Numbered from the stretch's first letter, positions 9,073 through 16,825 are shown. The stretch: 32,880 nt of DNA from Bacteroidales bacterium (GCA_029934515.1 JAOZMB010000009.1:17845-50724), one strand, 5' to 3'. Numbers and translations are program-made. The notes: generated by a model from the letters alone, not told the origin.

Positions 9073-9735
9073 ATGCAAAATAAAAAATTAATAATAATAA
9101 TATTGTTGTTTTATTATATAAATATATCGGCACAATCCAGCAACGAACTTGGTGCAATGGCTGGCGTTTCATATTATCTCGGCGAAATTAATCATTCAAC
9201 ACAGTTTTATTCTATACAACCTGCATTTGGATTTCTGTTCAGAAGTAATATTAATGACAGATATTCGGTAAGAGTAAATGCTATTAGGGCAACACTGAGC
9301 GGAGATGATTTAGATTTCAATAATGGATATCAACAAACAAGAAAACATGCTTTTGTAAATAATATTTATGAAATAAGTTTAAATACTGAATTTAATTTCT
9401 TACCCTACGACCACGAAAGAAATAAATTATCTCCTTACGTAACAGGTGGAATTGCATTACTGATAACACCGAAAGCAGATAAAACAGTAACATTCTCAGC
9501 ACCAATCGGAATGGGAATTAAATATTCTATTTTTAAAAGAATGACGGTAGGTTTTGAATGGATTTTTAGAACTACGGCAACAGATTATCTAGACCTATTG
9601 GAAGAACCAGAAGATAACACAGCTGGTTTAAAACAAATAACAAGTATTAACAATAATGACTGGTATGTTACAGCTGGTTTTTTTGTAAGCTGGCAATTTC
9701 TTGGTAATTATAACAGGTGTTCGGCATATAAATAA
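9073..9735 (+). CDS. DUF6089-like outer-membrane beta-barrel protein
   Basis: A 220-residue protein with a Sec signal peptide at 1-20 (Lys-rich start, long Ile/Leu core, ISAQ cleavage region) followed by alternating beta-strands: GAMAGVSYYLGEIN, FGFLFRSNINDRYSVRVN, YEISLNTEFNFLPY and LSPYVTGGIALL. This matches the DUF6089 family of small Bacteroidota barrels, typically encoded just before uppS and bamA, as here (41 bp before uppS). It probably resides in the outer membrane; function is unproven, though the conserved position suggests envelope assembly. The final stretch SWQFLGNYNRCSAYK lacks a strong terminal Phe but has the GxFxSW strand. Confidence 0.75.
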   Translation: MQNKKLIIIILLFYYINISAQSSNELGAMAGVSYYLGEINHSTQFYSIQPAFGFLFRSNINDRYSVRVNAIRATLSGDDLDFNNGYQQTRKHAFVNNIYEISLNTEFNFLPYDHERNKLSPYVTGGIALLITPKADKTVTFSAPIGMGIKYSIFKRMTVGFEWIFRTTATDYLDLLEEPEDNTAGLKQITSINNNDWYVTAGFFVSWQFLGNYNRCSAYK

Positions 9736-9776
9736 TTGAAAATCGAAATTAGTAAAAACAAAATTAATAATAAAAA

Positions 9777-10505
9777 ATGGATTTCAAAAGTAAATTAAAT
9801 AGAACAAAAATTCCAGAACATATTGCAATAATCATGGACGGAAACGGACGCTGGGCTAAAAAACAAGGATATAAACGAACATTTGGACATAAAAATGGAG
9901 CCGTTGCAGTGGAAAAAACAATCGAAGCAGCAGTAGAAATAGGTTTAAAATATATAACTTTATATGCATTCTCGACAGAAAACTGGAAACGTCCACAAAC
10001 AGAAGTAAATATTATAATGTCTCTTCTGGTGCAAACAATAAAAAAACAAACAGTAAAATTGTCAGAAAATAATATCAAATTAGAAGTTATTGGAGATATT
10101 AAAAAACTTTCAAAAAAAGTTAAATTAGCACTAAACGGGATAATAGACTCGACAAAAAATAATACCGGACTTACATTAATATTAGCTCTAAATTACGGTT
10201 CTCGACAAGAAATTATAGAAGCAGTTAAATCAATTACCGAAGAAGTAAAATCAGGTAAATTAGAAACTGAAAATATTAATGAAAATATTATATCAGAACA
10301 TCTTTTTACTTCTGAATATCCAGACCCTGAATTGCTTATAAGAACGAGTGGCGAATACAGGATTAGTAATTTTTTGTTGTGGCAAATAGCTTATACGGAG
10401 CTTTATTTTCCAAATGTTCTGTGGCCTGATTTTGAAAAAGAAAACCTATACGAAGCAATTTACAATTATCAACAACGAAACAGACGATTTGGAAATATAG
10501 GATAG
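9777..10505 (+). CDS. uppS: Isoprenyl transferase (undecaprenyl diphosphate synthase)
   Basis: A 242-residue cis-prenyltransferase that elongates farnesyl diphosphate with isopentenyl diphosphate to make the C55 lipid carrier for peptidoglycan and surface glycans. IPEHIAIIMDGNGRWAKKQG near residues 12-31 holds the catalytic Asp and the phosphate-binding GNGRWA. YITLYAFSTENWKRP follows at about 60-75. Near the C-terminus PDPELLIRTSGEYRISNFLLWQ and TELYFPNVLWPDF carry the IPP-binding Arg and the magnesium Glu. Length is typical. It lies in the conserved DUF6089-uppS-bamA-ompH order, so membrane lipid carrier and outer-membrane assembly genes sit together. Confidence 0.96.
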   Translation: MDFKSKLNRTKIPEHIAIIMDGNGRWAKKQGYKRTFGHKNGAVAVEKTIEAAVEIGLKYITLYAFSTENWKRPQTEVNIIMSLLVQTIKKQTVKLSENNIKLEVIGDIKKLSKKVKLALNGIIDSTKNNTGLTLILALNYGSRQEIIEAVKSITEEVKSGKLETENINENIISEHLFTSEYPDPELLIRTSGEYRISNFLLWQIAYTELYFPNVLWPDFEKENLYEAIYNYQQRNRRFGNIG

Positions 10506-10652
10506 TAATCTGTTGTTTACATTCCAAAAGAAATTTGAATATTATGAAATAAAAACCGTATATTTTATAATATGTTGATTTTCAATAGATAACCAATTAT
10601 TTTTTGTTAATTATTTTTTACTAATTTACTTAGTTAATATAGATTAAGAATT

Positions 10653-10694
10653 TTAATTTGTATTTCTTAATTCTTAATTCTTAATTTGTATTTT
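10653..10694 (+). repeat. Heptanucleotide array upstream of bamA
   Basis: Six 7-bp units in a row: TTAATTT, GTATTTC, TTAATTC, TTAATTC, TTAATTT, GTATTTT. The array occupies the leader between uppS and bamA, 29 bp before the bamA start. Confidence 0.7.
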
Positions 10695-10722
10695 TTTTAC
10701 CTAACTTATAACTTATATATTG

Positions 10723-13182
10723 ATGTTTAAAAAAGTTCTATTTTTATTACTATTTGTTGGTATTTTTGGTGTAAATTTTGCACAAATTAAAATCGACTAC
10801 GAAAATCCGAAAGATTATATAATTGAAAAAATAACCGTTTCTGGAATTAAATTTTTTAATGCTGGAACATTAATATCCATATCGGAACTTTCAGTAAATC
10901 AGAAAATAAGCATACCCGGAAGCGAAATTACAGATGCCGTTAAAAAATTGTGGAAACAAAAAATGTTCTCAGATGTGAACATTAGTGTAACGAAGATAGA
11001 TGGAGATAAAATTACACTTGACATTTTTTTGCAAGAACGTCCACGACTGTCGAAGGTTAATTTTTTTGGAATAAAAAAATCCGCACAAGATGATATTTAT
11101 GAAGAATTGGATTTACAGAGAGGAACACAAATTACAGATGATATAATAAAAAAAACCAACAATATAATAAAAAACCATTATGCTGAAAAAGGCTTTTCAA
11201 AGGTTATGGTAAAAACATACAAAAAAATTGATACTTCTTTTCAAAATGCTGTTTTTTTGAATATATATATAAATAAATTTAAAAAAACAAGAATCGAAGA
11301 AATTATTATTGAAGGTAATACAGTATTTAAGAAACGAAAAATTAAGAGCCGTAAAATAAAAGAAACAAAAGAACGCAGATGGTGGGGACTGTTCAAACCA
11401 TCAAAATATATTAAATCAAAATACGAAGACGATAAGAAAAACCTGATATACGAATATAATAAAGAAGGATACAGAGATGCAAAAATTGCTGTTGACTCGG
11501 TATATGATTTTGATAAAAAAAATGTTATTGTTTACATTAAAATAGACGAAGGGAAACAATATTTTTTTAGAAATATTAAATGGATAGGAAATAAAAAATA
11601 TAAAACAGAAGTCCTACAAAAAATGCTTGGCATAAATCGTGGAGATGTTTATGATAAAGAACATTTGCAAAATCGTTTGAATATAGATGAAGATGCTGTT
11701 GGAAATTTATATATGGACAACGGATATTTATTTTTCAATATTACTCCAGTTGAGATGAAAATAGAAAACGATTCTGTTGATATTGAACTCAGGCTTTACG
11801 AGGGCGATAAGGCGCGGATAAACAAAATAATTATCAGAGGAAACGACAGAACAAATGACAATGTTATAAGACGTGAAATAAGAACAAGACCGGGAGCGTT
11901 GTTTAGCAAAAGTGATATTATCAGGTCTGTACGTGAACTTGCTCAGTTAGGGCATTTCGACCCAGAACAAATTGCTCCTGTTCCGATACCAAACCGTTCT
12001 AATGGAACAGTTGATATTGAATATTCGCTTGTAGAAAGAGGAAATGACCGTGTTGAAATATCTGGCGGCTGGGGCAGAGGTACATTTGTTGGTTCGCTTG
12101 GTTTTTCGTTTAATAACTTCTCTGTTCATAATATTTTTGAAAAAAGTTCGTGGAGACCACTGCCAACAGGAGACGGACAAAGCCTAAGTATAAGAGCGCA
12201 ATCAAGCGGTTCTGGTTATCAAAATTATAGTATATCTTTTGTCGAACCATGGCTCGGTGGCAAAAAACCAAACTCATTAACAGTTTCTTTATATTTTAAT
12301 AGAATGTCTCGTTACAGCTATCTCACAAGTAGCGAAAACGATGATAATGCAAAAATTATAGGAACAGCTTTTGGTTTTGGTAGAAGATTAAAATGGCCTG
12401 ATGATTATTTTACTTCTTATTTTGAATTGGGTTACAGATTGTATATATTGAATAATTACGGATATTTAATAAGTAACAAAATCTCATCTGGTGAATTTAA
12501 TAATCTTACAATGAAAGCTATCTTCGGTCGTAATTCAGTTGATAATCCTCTTTATTCAAGAAACGGTTCTTTGTTTTCAATTGGAGTTGAATTAACACCG
12601 CCTTATTCGTTGTTAAATAATAAAAATTATTCCACAACAAACCTTGAAGAAAAATATAAATGGATTGAATATCATAAATGGACATTCAAAGCATCATGGT
12701 TTAGTCAGCTAGTTGGCGACCTCGTTCTGAGCACAAAAATGGAAACTGGAATATTATCTTTTTATAATGAAGATGTTGGATATTCACCGCTTGGAGGATA
12801 CAGCGTCGGCGGAGACGGAATGGGATATTACACATACGGAACAGATATTATCGGATTGCGAGGCTATACAAACGGTTCGATAACACCATCGGAGGGAGGT
12901 AATATTTATACAAAATATACAATGGAAATAAGATATCCAGCAGTATTAAGTCAGACAGCTACAATATATGGTTTATTATTTGCAGAAGCAGGAAAATCGT
13001 GGTACGAGTTTGATAAATTCAATCCTTTTGATATGTATAGAACAGGAGGAGTAGGTGTTAGAATATTTTTACCAATGCTTGGAATGCTTGGTTTTGATTG
13101 GGGATACGGATTTGATAAACTGCCAGGTGCAGCAGACATTAGCGGAAGCCAGTTCCATTTTACTATGGGACAACAGTTTTAG
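10723..13182 (+). CDS. bamA: Outer-membrane protein assembly factor BamA
   Basis: The essential Omp85 barrel that inserts proteins into the outer membrane. A TTG at 10720 precedes the ATG at 10723; the ATG gives MFKKVLFLLLFVGIFG, a clean signal peptide ending FAQ, so 10723 is preferred (819 residues). Five POTRA-like repeats span about residues 25-425, seen as recurring IxxIxIxGN strands and ending with INKIIIRGNDRTND. The barrel follows, with the loop 6 motif LRGY in IIGLRGYTNGS and a terminal Phe in the last strand (FHFTMGQQF) as assembly signal. Slightly longer than E. coli BamA, normal for Bacteroidota. It is followed 84 bp later by an OmpH/Skp chaperone. Confidence 0.95.
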   Translation: MFKKVLFLLLFVGIFGVNFAQIKIDYENPKDYIIEKITVSGIKFFNAGTLISISELSVNQKISIPGSEITDAVKKLWKQKMFSDVNISVTKIDGDKITLDIFLQERPRLSKVNFFGIKKSAQDDIYEELDLQRGTQITDDIIKKTNNIIKNHYAEKGFSKVMVKTYKKIDTSFQNAVFLNIYINKFKKTRIEEIIIEGNTVFKKRKIKSRKIKETKERRWWGLFKPSKYIKSKYEDDKKNLIYEYNKEGYRDAKIAVDSVYDFDKKNVIVYIKIDEGKQYFFRNIKWIGNKKYKTEVLQKMLGINRGDVYDKEHLQNRLNIDEDAVGNLYMDNGYLFFNITPVEMKIENDSVDIELRLYEGDKARINKIIIRGNDRTNDNVIRREIRTRPGALFSKSDIIRSVRELAQLGHFDPEQIAPVPIPNRSNGTVDIEYSLVERGNDRVEISGGWGRGTFVGSLGFSFNNFSVHNIFEKSSWRPLPTGDGQSLSIRAQSSGSGYQNYSISFVEPWLGGKKPNSLTVSLYFNRMSRYSYLTSSENDDNAKIIGTAFGFGRRLKWPDDYFTSYFELGYRLYILNNYGYLISNKISSGEFNNLTMKAIFGRNSVDNPLYSRNGSLFSIGVELTPPYSLLNNKNYSTTNLEEKYKWIEYHKWTFKASWFSQLVGDLVLSTKMETGILSFYNEDVGYSPLGGYSVGGDGMGYYTYGTDIIGLRGYTNGSITPSEGGNIYTKYTMEIRYPAVLSQTATIYGLLFAEAGKSWYEFDKFNPFDMYRTGGVGVRIFLPMLGMLGFDWGYGFDKLPGAADISGSQFHFTMGQQF

Positions 13183-13266
13183 GACATTTTCTTTAATAAT
13201 ATTTCCAATTTACGACAATAACAAACTAACATAAATTATAAATTAATTATTTTAAATATTTTAATA

Positions 13267-13779
13267 ATGAAGAAAATATCAATTATTTTTGTTCTTATTT
13301 TATTCAGTATAACTTACGGTTTTTCACAAAAATTAGCTTATGTTGATACAGAATATATTTTGAGTAAAATACCTGCTTACGAAAACGCACAAGATAAATT
13401 AGATGAACTTTCAAAAGGATGGCAGAAGGAAATAGAATCTAAATTTTCGGAAGTAGAGAATAAGTATAAAGAATATCAAGCAGAACATGTGTTGCTGTCA
13501 GCAGAGATGAAAAAACAACGTCAAACAGAGATTATTAATTTGGAAAAAGAAGCTAATAATCTTAAAAATAAATATTTCGGAAACGAAGGAGAACTTTACA
13601 ATAAGCGTAAAGAACTCGTCAAACCGATACAAGACGAGGTTTTTAATGCAATCAAAGAAATGGCAACAGAAGGAAATTACGGTTTTATTCTTGACAAATC
13701 AAGTGGAATGTCGATGATATATACTGATAATAAATATGACCTCAGTAGCGAAGTTCTCAAAAAACTTGGTTATAATTAA
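13267..13779 (+). CDS. OmpH/Skp-family periplasmic chaperone
   Basis: A 170-residue exported protein. Residues 1-20 are a signal peptide (MKKISIIFVLILFSITYGFS). The mature part starts with KLAYVDTEYILSKIPAYENAQ, the diagnostic OmpH/Skp beginning, followed by a long charged helical hairpin (about 45-125) forming the coiled-coil arms. It ends with a short beta segment, GNYGFILDKSSGMSMIYTD. Skp-type trimers hold unfolded outer-membrane proteins in the periplasm for BamA, encoded just upstream. Many Bacteroidota have two such genes in tandem; here only one is present and the next DNA is accessory. Confidence 0.92.
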   Translation: MKKISIIFVLILFSITYGFSQKLAYVDTEYILSKIPAYENAQDKLDELSKGWQKEIESKFSEVENKYKEYQAEHVLLSAEMKKQRQTEIINLEKEANNLKNKYFGNEGELYNKRKELVKPIQDEVFNAIKEMATEGNYGFILDKSSGMSMIYTDNKYDLSSEVLKKLGYN

Positions 13780-13801
13780 TTGATAATTGACTATCGCTTA
13801 A

Positions 13802-13820
13802 TAGGACAAACGCATCAAAA
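13802..13820 (+). repeat. Left 19-bp inverted repeat of DUF416 cassette
   Basis: TAGGACAAACGCATCAAAA matches the reverse complement of 14609-14627 at 18 of 19 positions. With the right copy it frames 826 bp holding a gene remnant and the broken DUF416 gene. Confidence 0.65.
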
Positions 13821-13824
13821 ATAA

Positions 13825-13920
13825 ATCATTCTTGATTATTTTACTGAAATTGTCAGGAATGAAATTCAAAAAAGTGATATTAATAAATTGCTTGAAGCAC
13901 AACTTATTACTTTTTCATAA
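13825..13920 (+). pseudogene. Possible C-terminal gene remnant
   Basis: An open stretch of 31 codons without an ATG, bounded by a stop just upstream and a TAA at 13918-13920. It encodes a protein-like sequence (LDYFTEIVRNEIQKSD, then INKLLEAQLITFS) with normal amphipathic composition. It may be the tail of a lost gene caught next to the left inverted repeat. The family is not recognised. Confidence 0.25.
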
Positions 13921-13958
13921 ATTTGTAATCATTAAAAAGTAAAGAATGGCATTAAAAA

Positions 13959-14591
13959 ATGTCAGTAAATATGAGCACAAAAGAATTAGAATTAAAATTT
14001 GAAAAACCAATTCAAAAATTGTCTTTAAACCATCAATTAGCATTTATTTATTTCCTTGCAGAAAGGTTATTTCCAATCTATAAGACATTTTCAGAAATTG
14101 AAAAGTGGGGTAGACCATAAGTTTTTCAAAAAACAATTGAAATGATAAAAAATATTGCCTTAGAAAATCGGGAAATAACTAAAAATGAATTGCAAATAAT
14201 TGAAGAATTAAACCAAAATACTCCAGACATGGAAGAATTTGGTTCAATTTTATCAACAGCAACACTTGATTTCTGCGTGATACTACTTGAAACATTTGAA
14301 GCGCTCAAAGAAAAAGATAAGGAGATAATTTCATCTTTGGCAACACTCCCATTTAATGCGATTCAAATGTATATAGAAGAATGGAATGGTGTTGACCCAA
14401 ATTATAAAAACTATAATGCCTTTGTTTTTGCACATCCATTAATGAAAGATGAAATGCAATTTCAATACAAACTACAAGAATTACTTTCAGAAATTAAAGA
14501 AATAAATAATGCTTTTTTTAACAAAAATATGAAAATCAACAGAAGTAAATTAGGCGAAAAAATGAAACAATTTGAATTAGTAATAGCTTGA
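13959..14591 (+). pseudogene. DUF416 family protein, interrupted by in-frame stop
   Basis: Reading from ATG 13959 (or 13971) gives a DUF416-like N-terminus, with KPIQKLSLNHQLAFIYFLAE and RLFPIYKTFSEIEKWGRP. A TAA then falls at 14118-14120, and the same frame continues VFQKTIEMIKNIALE to the end at 14591. The downstream part has the conserved DUF416 stretches EEFGSILSTATLDFCVILLE and FAHPLMKDEMQFQ. One changed base (GAA to TAA, for example) would explain the break. The ATG at 14142 could start a 149-residue product lacking the N-terminal helices. DUF416 (YjaG-like) function is unknown. The gene sits inside the 19-bp inverted repeats and looks like a decayed acquisition; a sequencing error is the alternative. 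Confidence 0.75.
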
Positions 14592-14620
14592 TTTTCAGCA
14601 CTTAAATATTTTGATGCGTT
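14587..14620 (+). repeat. Dispersed repeat core, copy A (34 bp)
   Basis: Shares the 30-bp block from CTTGATTTTCAGCACTTAAA to TGATG with the larger repeats at 21048-21077 and (complement) 30404-30437, and the further GCGTT only with the latter. It overlaps the right inverted repeat of the DUF416 cassette and points towards the gene starting at 14650. Confidence 0.8.
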
Positions 14621-14627
14621 TATCCTA
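14609..14627 (+). repeat. Right 19-bp inverted repeat of DUF416 cassette
   Basis: TTTTGATGCGTTTATCCTA is the near-perfect reverse complement of 13802-13820 (one mismatch). It overlaps the dispersed repeat core, which suggests that both belong to one mobile or repeat family. Confidence 0.65.
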
Positions 14628-14649
14628 AAAAATACCAATTTAATATATT

Positions 14650-15051
14650 ATGGAAACACAATTAAAACAATCTCCAACAAATTTACAAGTTGATTTTCAA
14701 ACCGAAATTCAAAATATTTTAGTCAAAATAATATCACAAGAAATTAATAAAAAAGCTACTCGGTCTTTTTATGATATTTTAAATAAAATAACTGTTGAAA
14801 AATGTGAAACGAAATGTGGTTGGACATCTGGCGTTGCACTTTCTGTAACATGTAAATTTACAAAAGGAAATAGCAATAAAATTATATTTGAATTAATAAA
14901 AGGTATTGATAATAAACCAGAAATTTTTTCATTTTTATGTGGACTTTCACCCGATATTTTTCATTTTAATTCGGATTATGTTTACGAAAATACAAATAAT
15001 CTATTTCTTACATTCAAATTAGTCAGATATGAGCGAATTAAGGATATGTGA
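14650..15051 (+). CDS. Hypothetical protein, 133 residues
   Basis: Not recognised. It encodes a soluble, mixed alpha/beta protein with no signal peptide or membrane segment. The first 55 residues look helical (FQTEIQNILVKIISQEINKK), followed by three strands (SGVALSVTCKFT, KIIFELIKG, NLFLTFKLVRYE). Three cysteines lie at 68, 72 and 82. The start is 30 bp after the dispersed repeat core, and the 3' end overlaps the start of the following HNH gene by 23 bp, suggesting co-transcription. It may be a cognate partner of the HNH protein, but this is only inferred from the overlap. Confidence 0.55.
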   Translation: METQLKQSPTNLQVDFQTEIQNILVKIISQEINKKATRSFYDILNKITVEKCETKCGWTSGVALSVTCKFTKGNSNKIIFELIKGIDNKPEIFSFLCGLSPDIFHFNSDYVYENTNNLFLTFKLVRYERIKDM

Positions 15052-15290
15052 TAAATGTAAAGAACTTCATTATTGCGATAAACATCATATATTGCCAAAA
15101 GGAATTTTTGGAGAAGGAGATACTGTTTACCTTTGTAAAAATTGTCATGATAAATTTCATCGTTTTTTTAGGACATAAATATCTCAGAAAAAAGAATAAA
15201 CAAACATTGAAATTTTATCTTGAAAAATGGTATTATTGGCTTTATATTTTGCCTGTGTTATTCATTGTTATATTTTTTTATAGAATGTAG
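15029..15290 (+). pseudogene. Small HNH-type zinc protein, frameshifted
   Basis: From ATG 15029 the frame encodes MSELRICDKCKELHYCDKHH and then ILPKGIFGEGD and VYLCKNCHDKFHRFF, an HNH-nuclease-like zinc module (C-x2-C, His-His, C-x2-C-H, H). It stops at 15176-15178 after 49 residues, just past a 7-T run at 15163-15169. The next frame (+1) continues LGHKYLRKKNKQTLKFYLEK and then WYYWLYILPVLFIVIFF to 15290, which reads as the natural C-terminus with a membrane helix. One extra T in the run would join the two. It is probably a frameshift mutation, slippage site or sequencing error. An HNH endonuclease role is possible, but the protein is too short to be sure. Confidence 0.6.
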
Positions 15291-15351
15291 TTTCATTCTG
15301 AAATTATTTTATTTTTAATAATTTTACGGCAATAGTTATAAACCTGCGCCT

Positions 15352-15384
15352 GTGCTGTGTTTTTCACTGCACCTATTTTTTTTT
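15352..15384 (+). terminator. Rho-independent terminator-like hairpin
   Basis: GTGCTGTG (15352-15359) pairs with CACTGCAC (15365-15372) with one mismatch across a 5-T loop, then a run of T residues follows. It lies 62 bp after the HNH reading frame. A larger imperfect inverted repeat also joins 15344-15367 with 15400-15416 (CTGCG/CGCAG and GTGTTTTTCAC/GTGAAAACAC), so the region could be a structured leader of the next operon instead. Confidence 0.5.
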
Positions 15385-15439
15385 AATTCATAAAGGTCTG
15401 TGAAAACACCTCGCAGTAGCAGTAAAAAAACAAATAAAA

Positions 15440-15745
15440 ATGGAATCAATCCAATACATAACAGATATTGAGGGTAGAAGAACAGGGTTATTTTTTAATT
15501 TACGACATCCTCAAACCCACGAAGTTTTAAAAAAACCTTTGTCAAACTTACAAACAGAGTTATTAAAACTTTATGTAAATAATATCCCTGATGAATATTT
15601 AAAAGATATTAGATTACTTATTGCCAAATATTTTGCCGAAAAAGTTACTACCGAAGCCGACAAAATTTGGGACGAAAAAAAATACAAGGAAGATGATTTG
15701 TTAAATATGCACTTGCGAACACCATATAAAATAACGAAAATATGA
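15440..15745 (+). CDS. Small protein, first gene of toxin-antitoxin-like operon
   Basis: A 101-residue soluble protein. The first 20 residues (MESIQYITDIEGRRTGLFFN) resemble the N-terminus of small antitoxins of the Phd/YefM kind (xxYLTDxxGxxxAVV). The later part, LLKLYVNNIPDEYLKDIRLL then AKYFAEKVTTEADKIWDEK, is a helical stretch like small Bacteroidota antitoxin-like proteins. It overlaps the next gene by the 4-bp ATGA and lies in a three-gene set ending in a nucleotidyltransferase. A role as an antitoxin is inferred from size, position and the N-terminal resemblance only. Confidence 0.6.
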   Translation: MESIQYITDIEGRRTGLFFNLRHPQTHEVLKKPLSNLQTELLKLYVNNIPDEYLKDIRLLIAKYFAEKVTTEADKIWDEKKYKEDDLLNMHLRTPYKITKI

Positions 15746-15951
15746 AAGCAATTATTTATAATTCCAAAATAGACAAGTCATATGTTCGTAAAGGAAAAAT
15801 AAAAGAACAAGGAAATGATTTTTTATTTTGGCAAACACAATCTTATATAAAAAGGTTAGAAACAATTGAACTAATAAGACAAGAATTTAATACTTGGAAA
15901 TATGGTAATAAACAAGGATTTCAAAGAGTTTATACAATTGTTAAACGATAA
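15742..15951 (+). CDS. Small conserved partner protein (69 residues)
   Basis: A 69-residue basic, helical protein: MKAIIYNSKIDKSYVRKGKI, DFLFWQTQSYIKRLETIELI, RQEFNTWKYGNKQGFQRVY, TIVKR. I recall similar short proteins in Bacteroidota directly before small nucleotidyltransferases, usually unnamed. It is translationally coupled to the gene before it (ATGA) and overlaps the next gene by 50 bp in another frame. Both reading frames look family-like in the overlap (QRVYTIVKR here, DFKEFIQLLNDNN there). Function unknown; it could be the toxin-neutralising or substrate partner of the nucleotidyltransferase. Confidence 0.65.
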   Translation: MKAIIYNSKIDKSYVRKGKIKEQGNDFLFWQTQSYIKRLETIELIRQEFNTWKYGNKQGFQRVYTIVKR

Positions 15952-16345
15952 TAATGTAAAATATCTTATAATTGGTGGTTATGCAGTTGGCTTTCACGGA
16001 TATCCAAGATATACAAAGTTAGATATATGGCTTTTGGTATCAAATGAAAATGCTGAAAATGTGATGAATTCATTAAAAGAATTTGGATTTGGTAATGTTG
16101 GATTACATAAAGCCTACTTTCTTAAATACAATGAATTTGTTCAATTAGGTTATCCGCCAAACAGAATAGATCTCGTAACATCTTGTGATGGAATTGAATT
16201 TGAAGAATGTTATAAAAGTAAATTGGAAATTAAAATTGACAATTTGCTGATTAATTTTATTGATTTAGAGAATCTAAGAAAAAATAAAAAAGCATCAGGT
16301 CGTCCACAAGATATTGCAGATTTAGACAACTTAAAACCTAAATAA
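15902..16345 (+). CDS. Small nucleotidyltransferase-fold protein with altered active site
   Basis: A 147-residue MNT/AbiEii-like nucleotidyltransferase of the Bacteroidota group usually starting MNKDFKEF. LIIGGYAVGFHGYPRYTK (residues 22-39) is the Gly-Gly helix and strand. Next, relatives read KDIDIW with the catalytic Asp-x-Asp, but this one reads KLDIW, one residue short with only Asp41 left. LGYPPNRIDLVTS supplies the third acidic position (Asp in RIDL), and ASGRPQDIADL ends the protein as in relatives. The changed DxD suggests reduced or lost transfer activity. It closes the three-gene operon and starts inside the preceding gene. Confidence 0.75.
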   Translation: MVINKDFKEFIQLLNDNNVKYLIIGGYAVGFHGYPRYTKLDIWLLVSNENAENVMNSLKEFGFGNVGLHKAYFLKYNEFVQLGYPPNRIDLVTSCDGIEFEECYKSKLEIKIDNLLINFIDLENLRKNKKASGRPQDIADLDNLKPK

Positions 16346-16825
16346 TTTTGCCCTCGAACAACAAAGACATTTGAGTGTCATTTTTAGTTCTATAAAACCA
16401 AAAATACAATTTTATTCTTTTATTTCTAAATGTTTAAAAACCATATTTTTTAAAACACCACCAAAATATTATTCATCTAATTATGGATTTTTCTATATTA
16501 GACTTGTTAACCTTAATATAACAATTTAAAATATAGATATTTAGATACAAATTAGAATTATAGCAAAAAATGTTAAAATTATAAATATCAGACGAATAAT
16601 TTTGTTTGTTTGTTTATTTTTATTTATTTTTGCATTCTTTATAAGAATTGTAAAAAAACATAATTTTGTTTTTAAAACAAAATATTATCAACAAATAAAA
16701 GTACTAAGTAAATTACGTAATTATAAATTACGAATTGGTTTACACCTGATAATAAGTATTTTACAAAAAACAAATCATGAAGTTATTTTTTTACCATTAC
16801 TAAGTAAAAACTCTAATAATAAAAT
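16346..16825. other. 480-bp AT-rich intergenic region
   Basis: No convincing gene. A 101-codon open frame (16602-16907) here is low-complexity Phe/Ile/Lys and overlaps the next gene, so it is not accepted. A TAnnTTTG match, TAATTTTG at 16597-16604, could be a promoter with a long leader. AAATTACGAATTGGT (16725-16739) repeats in inverse at 4951-4965, one of several short AT repeats in the intergenic DNA. Confidence 0.5.

Noticed and set aside
14118-14120. Programmed stop-codon readthrough in the DUF416 gene
   Set aside because: TAA is not a typical readthrough or selenocysteine codon and the context offers no supporting structure.
15048-15290. An independent 80-residue gene
   Set aside because: Its N-terminal half is a shadow of the HNH frame; only the C-terminal half looks protein-like, which fits a frameshift.
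15340-15430. A tRNA or attC recombination site in this more GC-rich stretch
   Set aside because: No cloverleaf, anticodon arm or attC core sites can be formed; the structure fits a terminator-like hairpin better.
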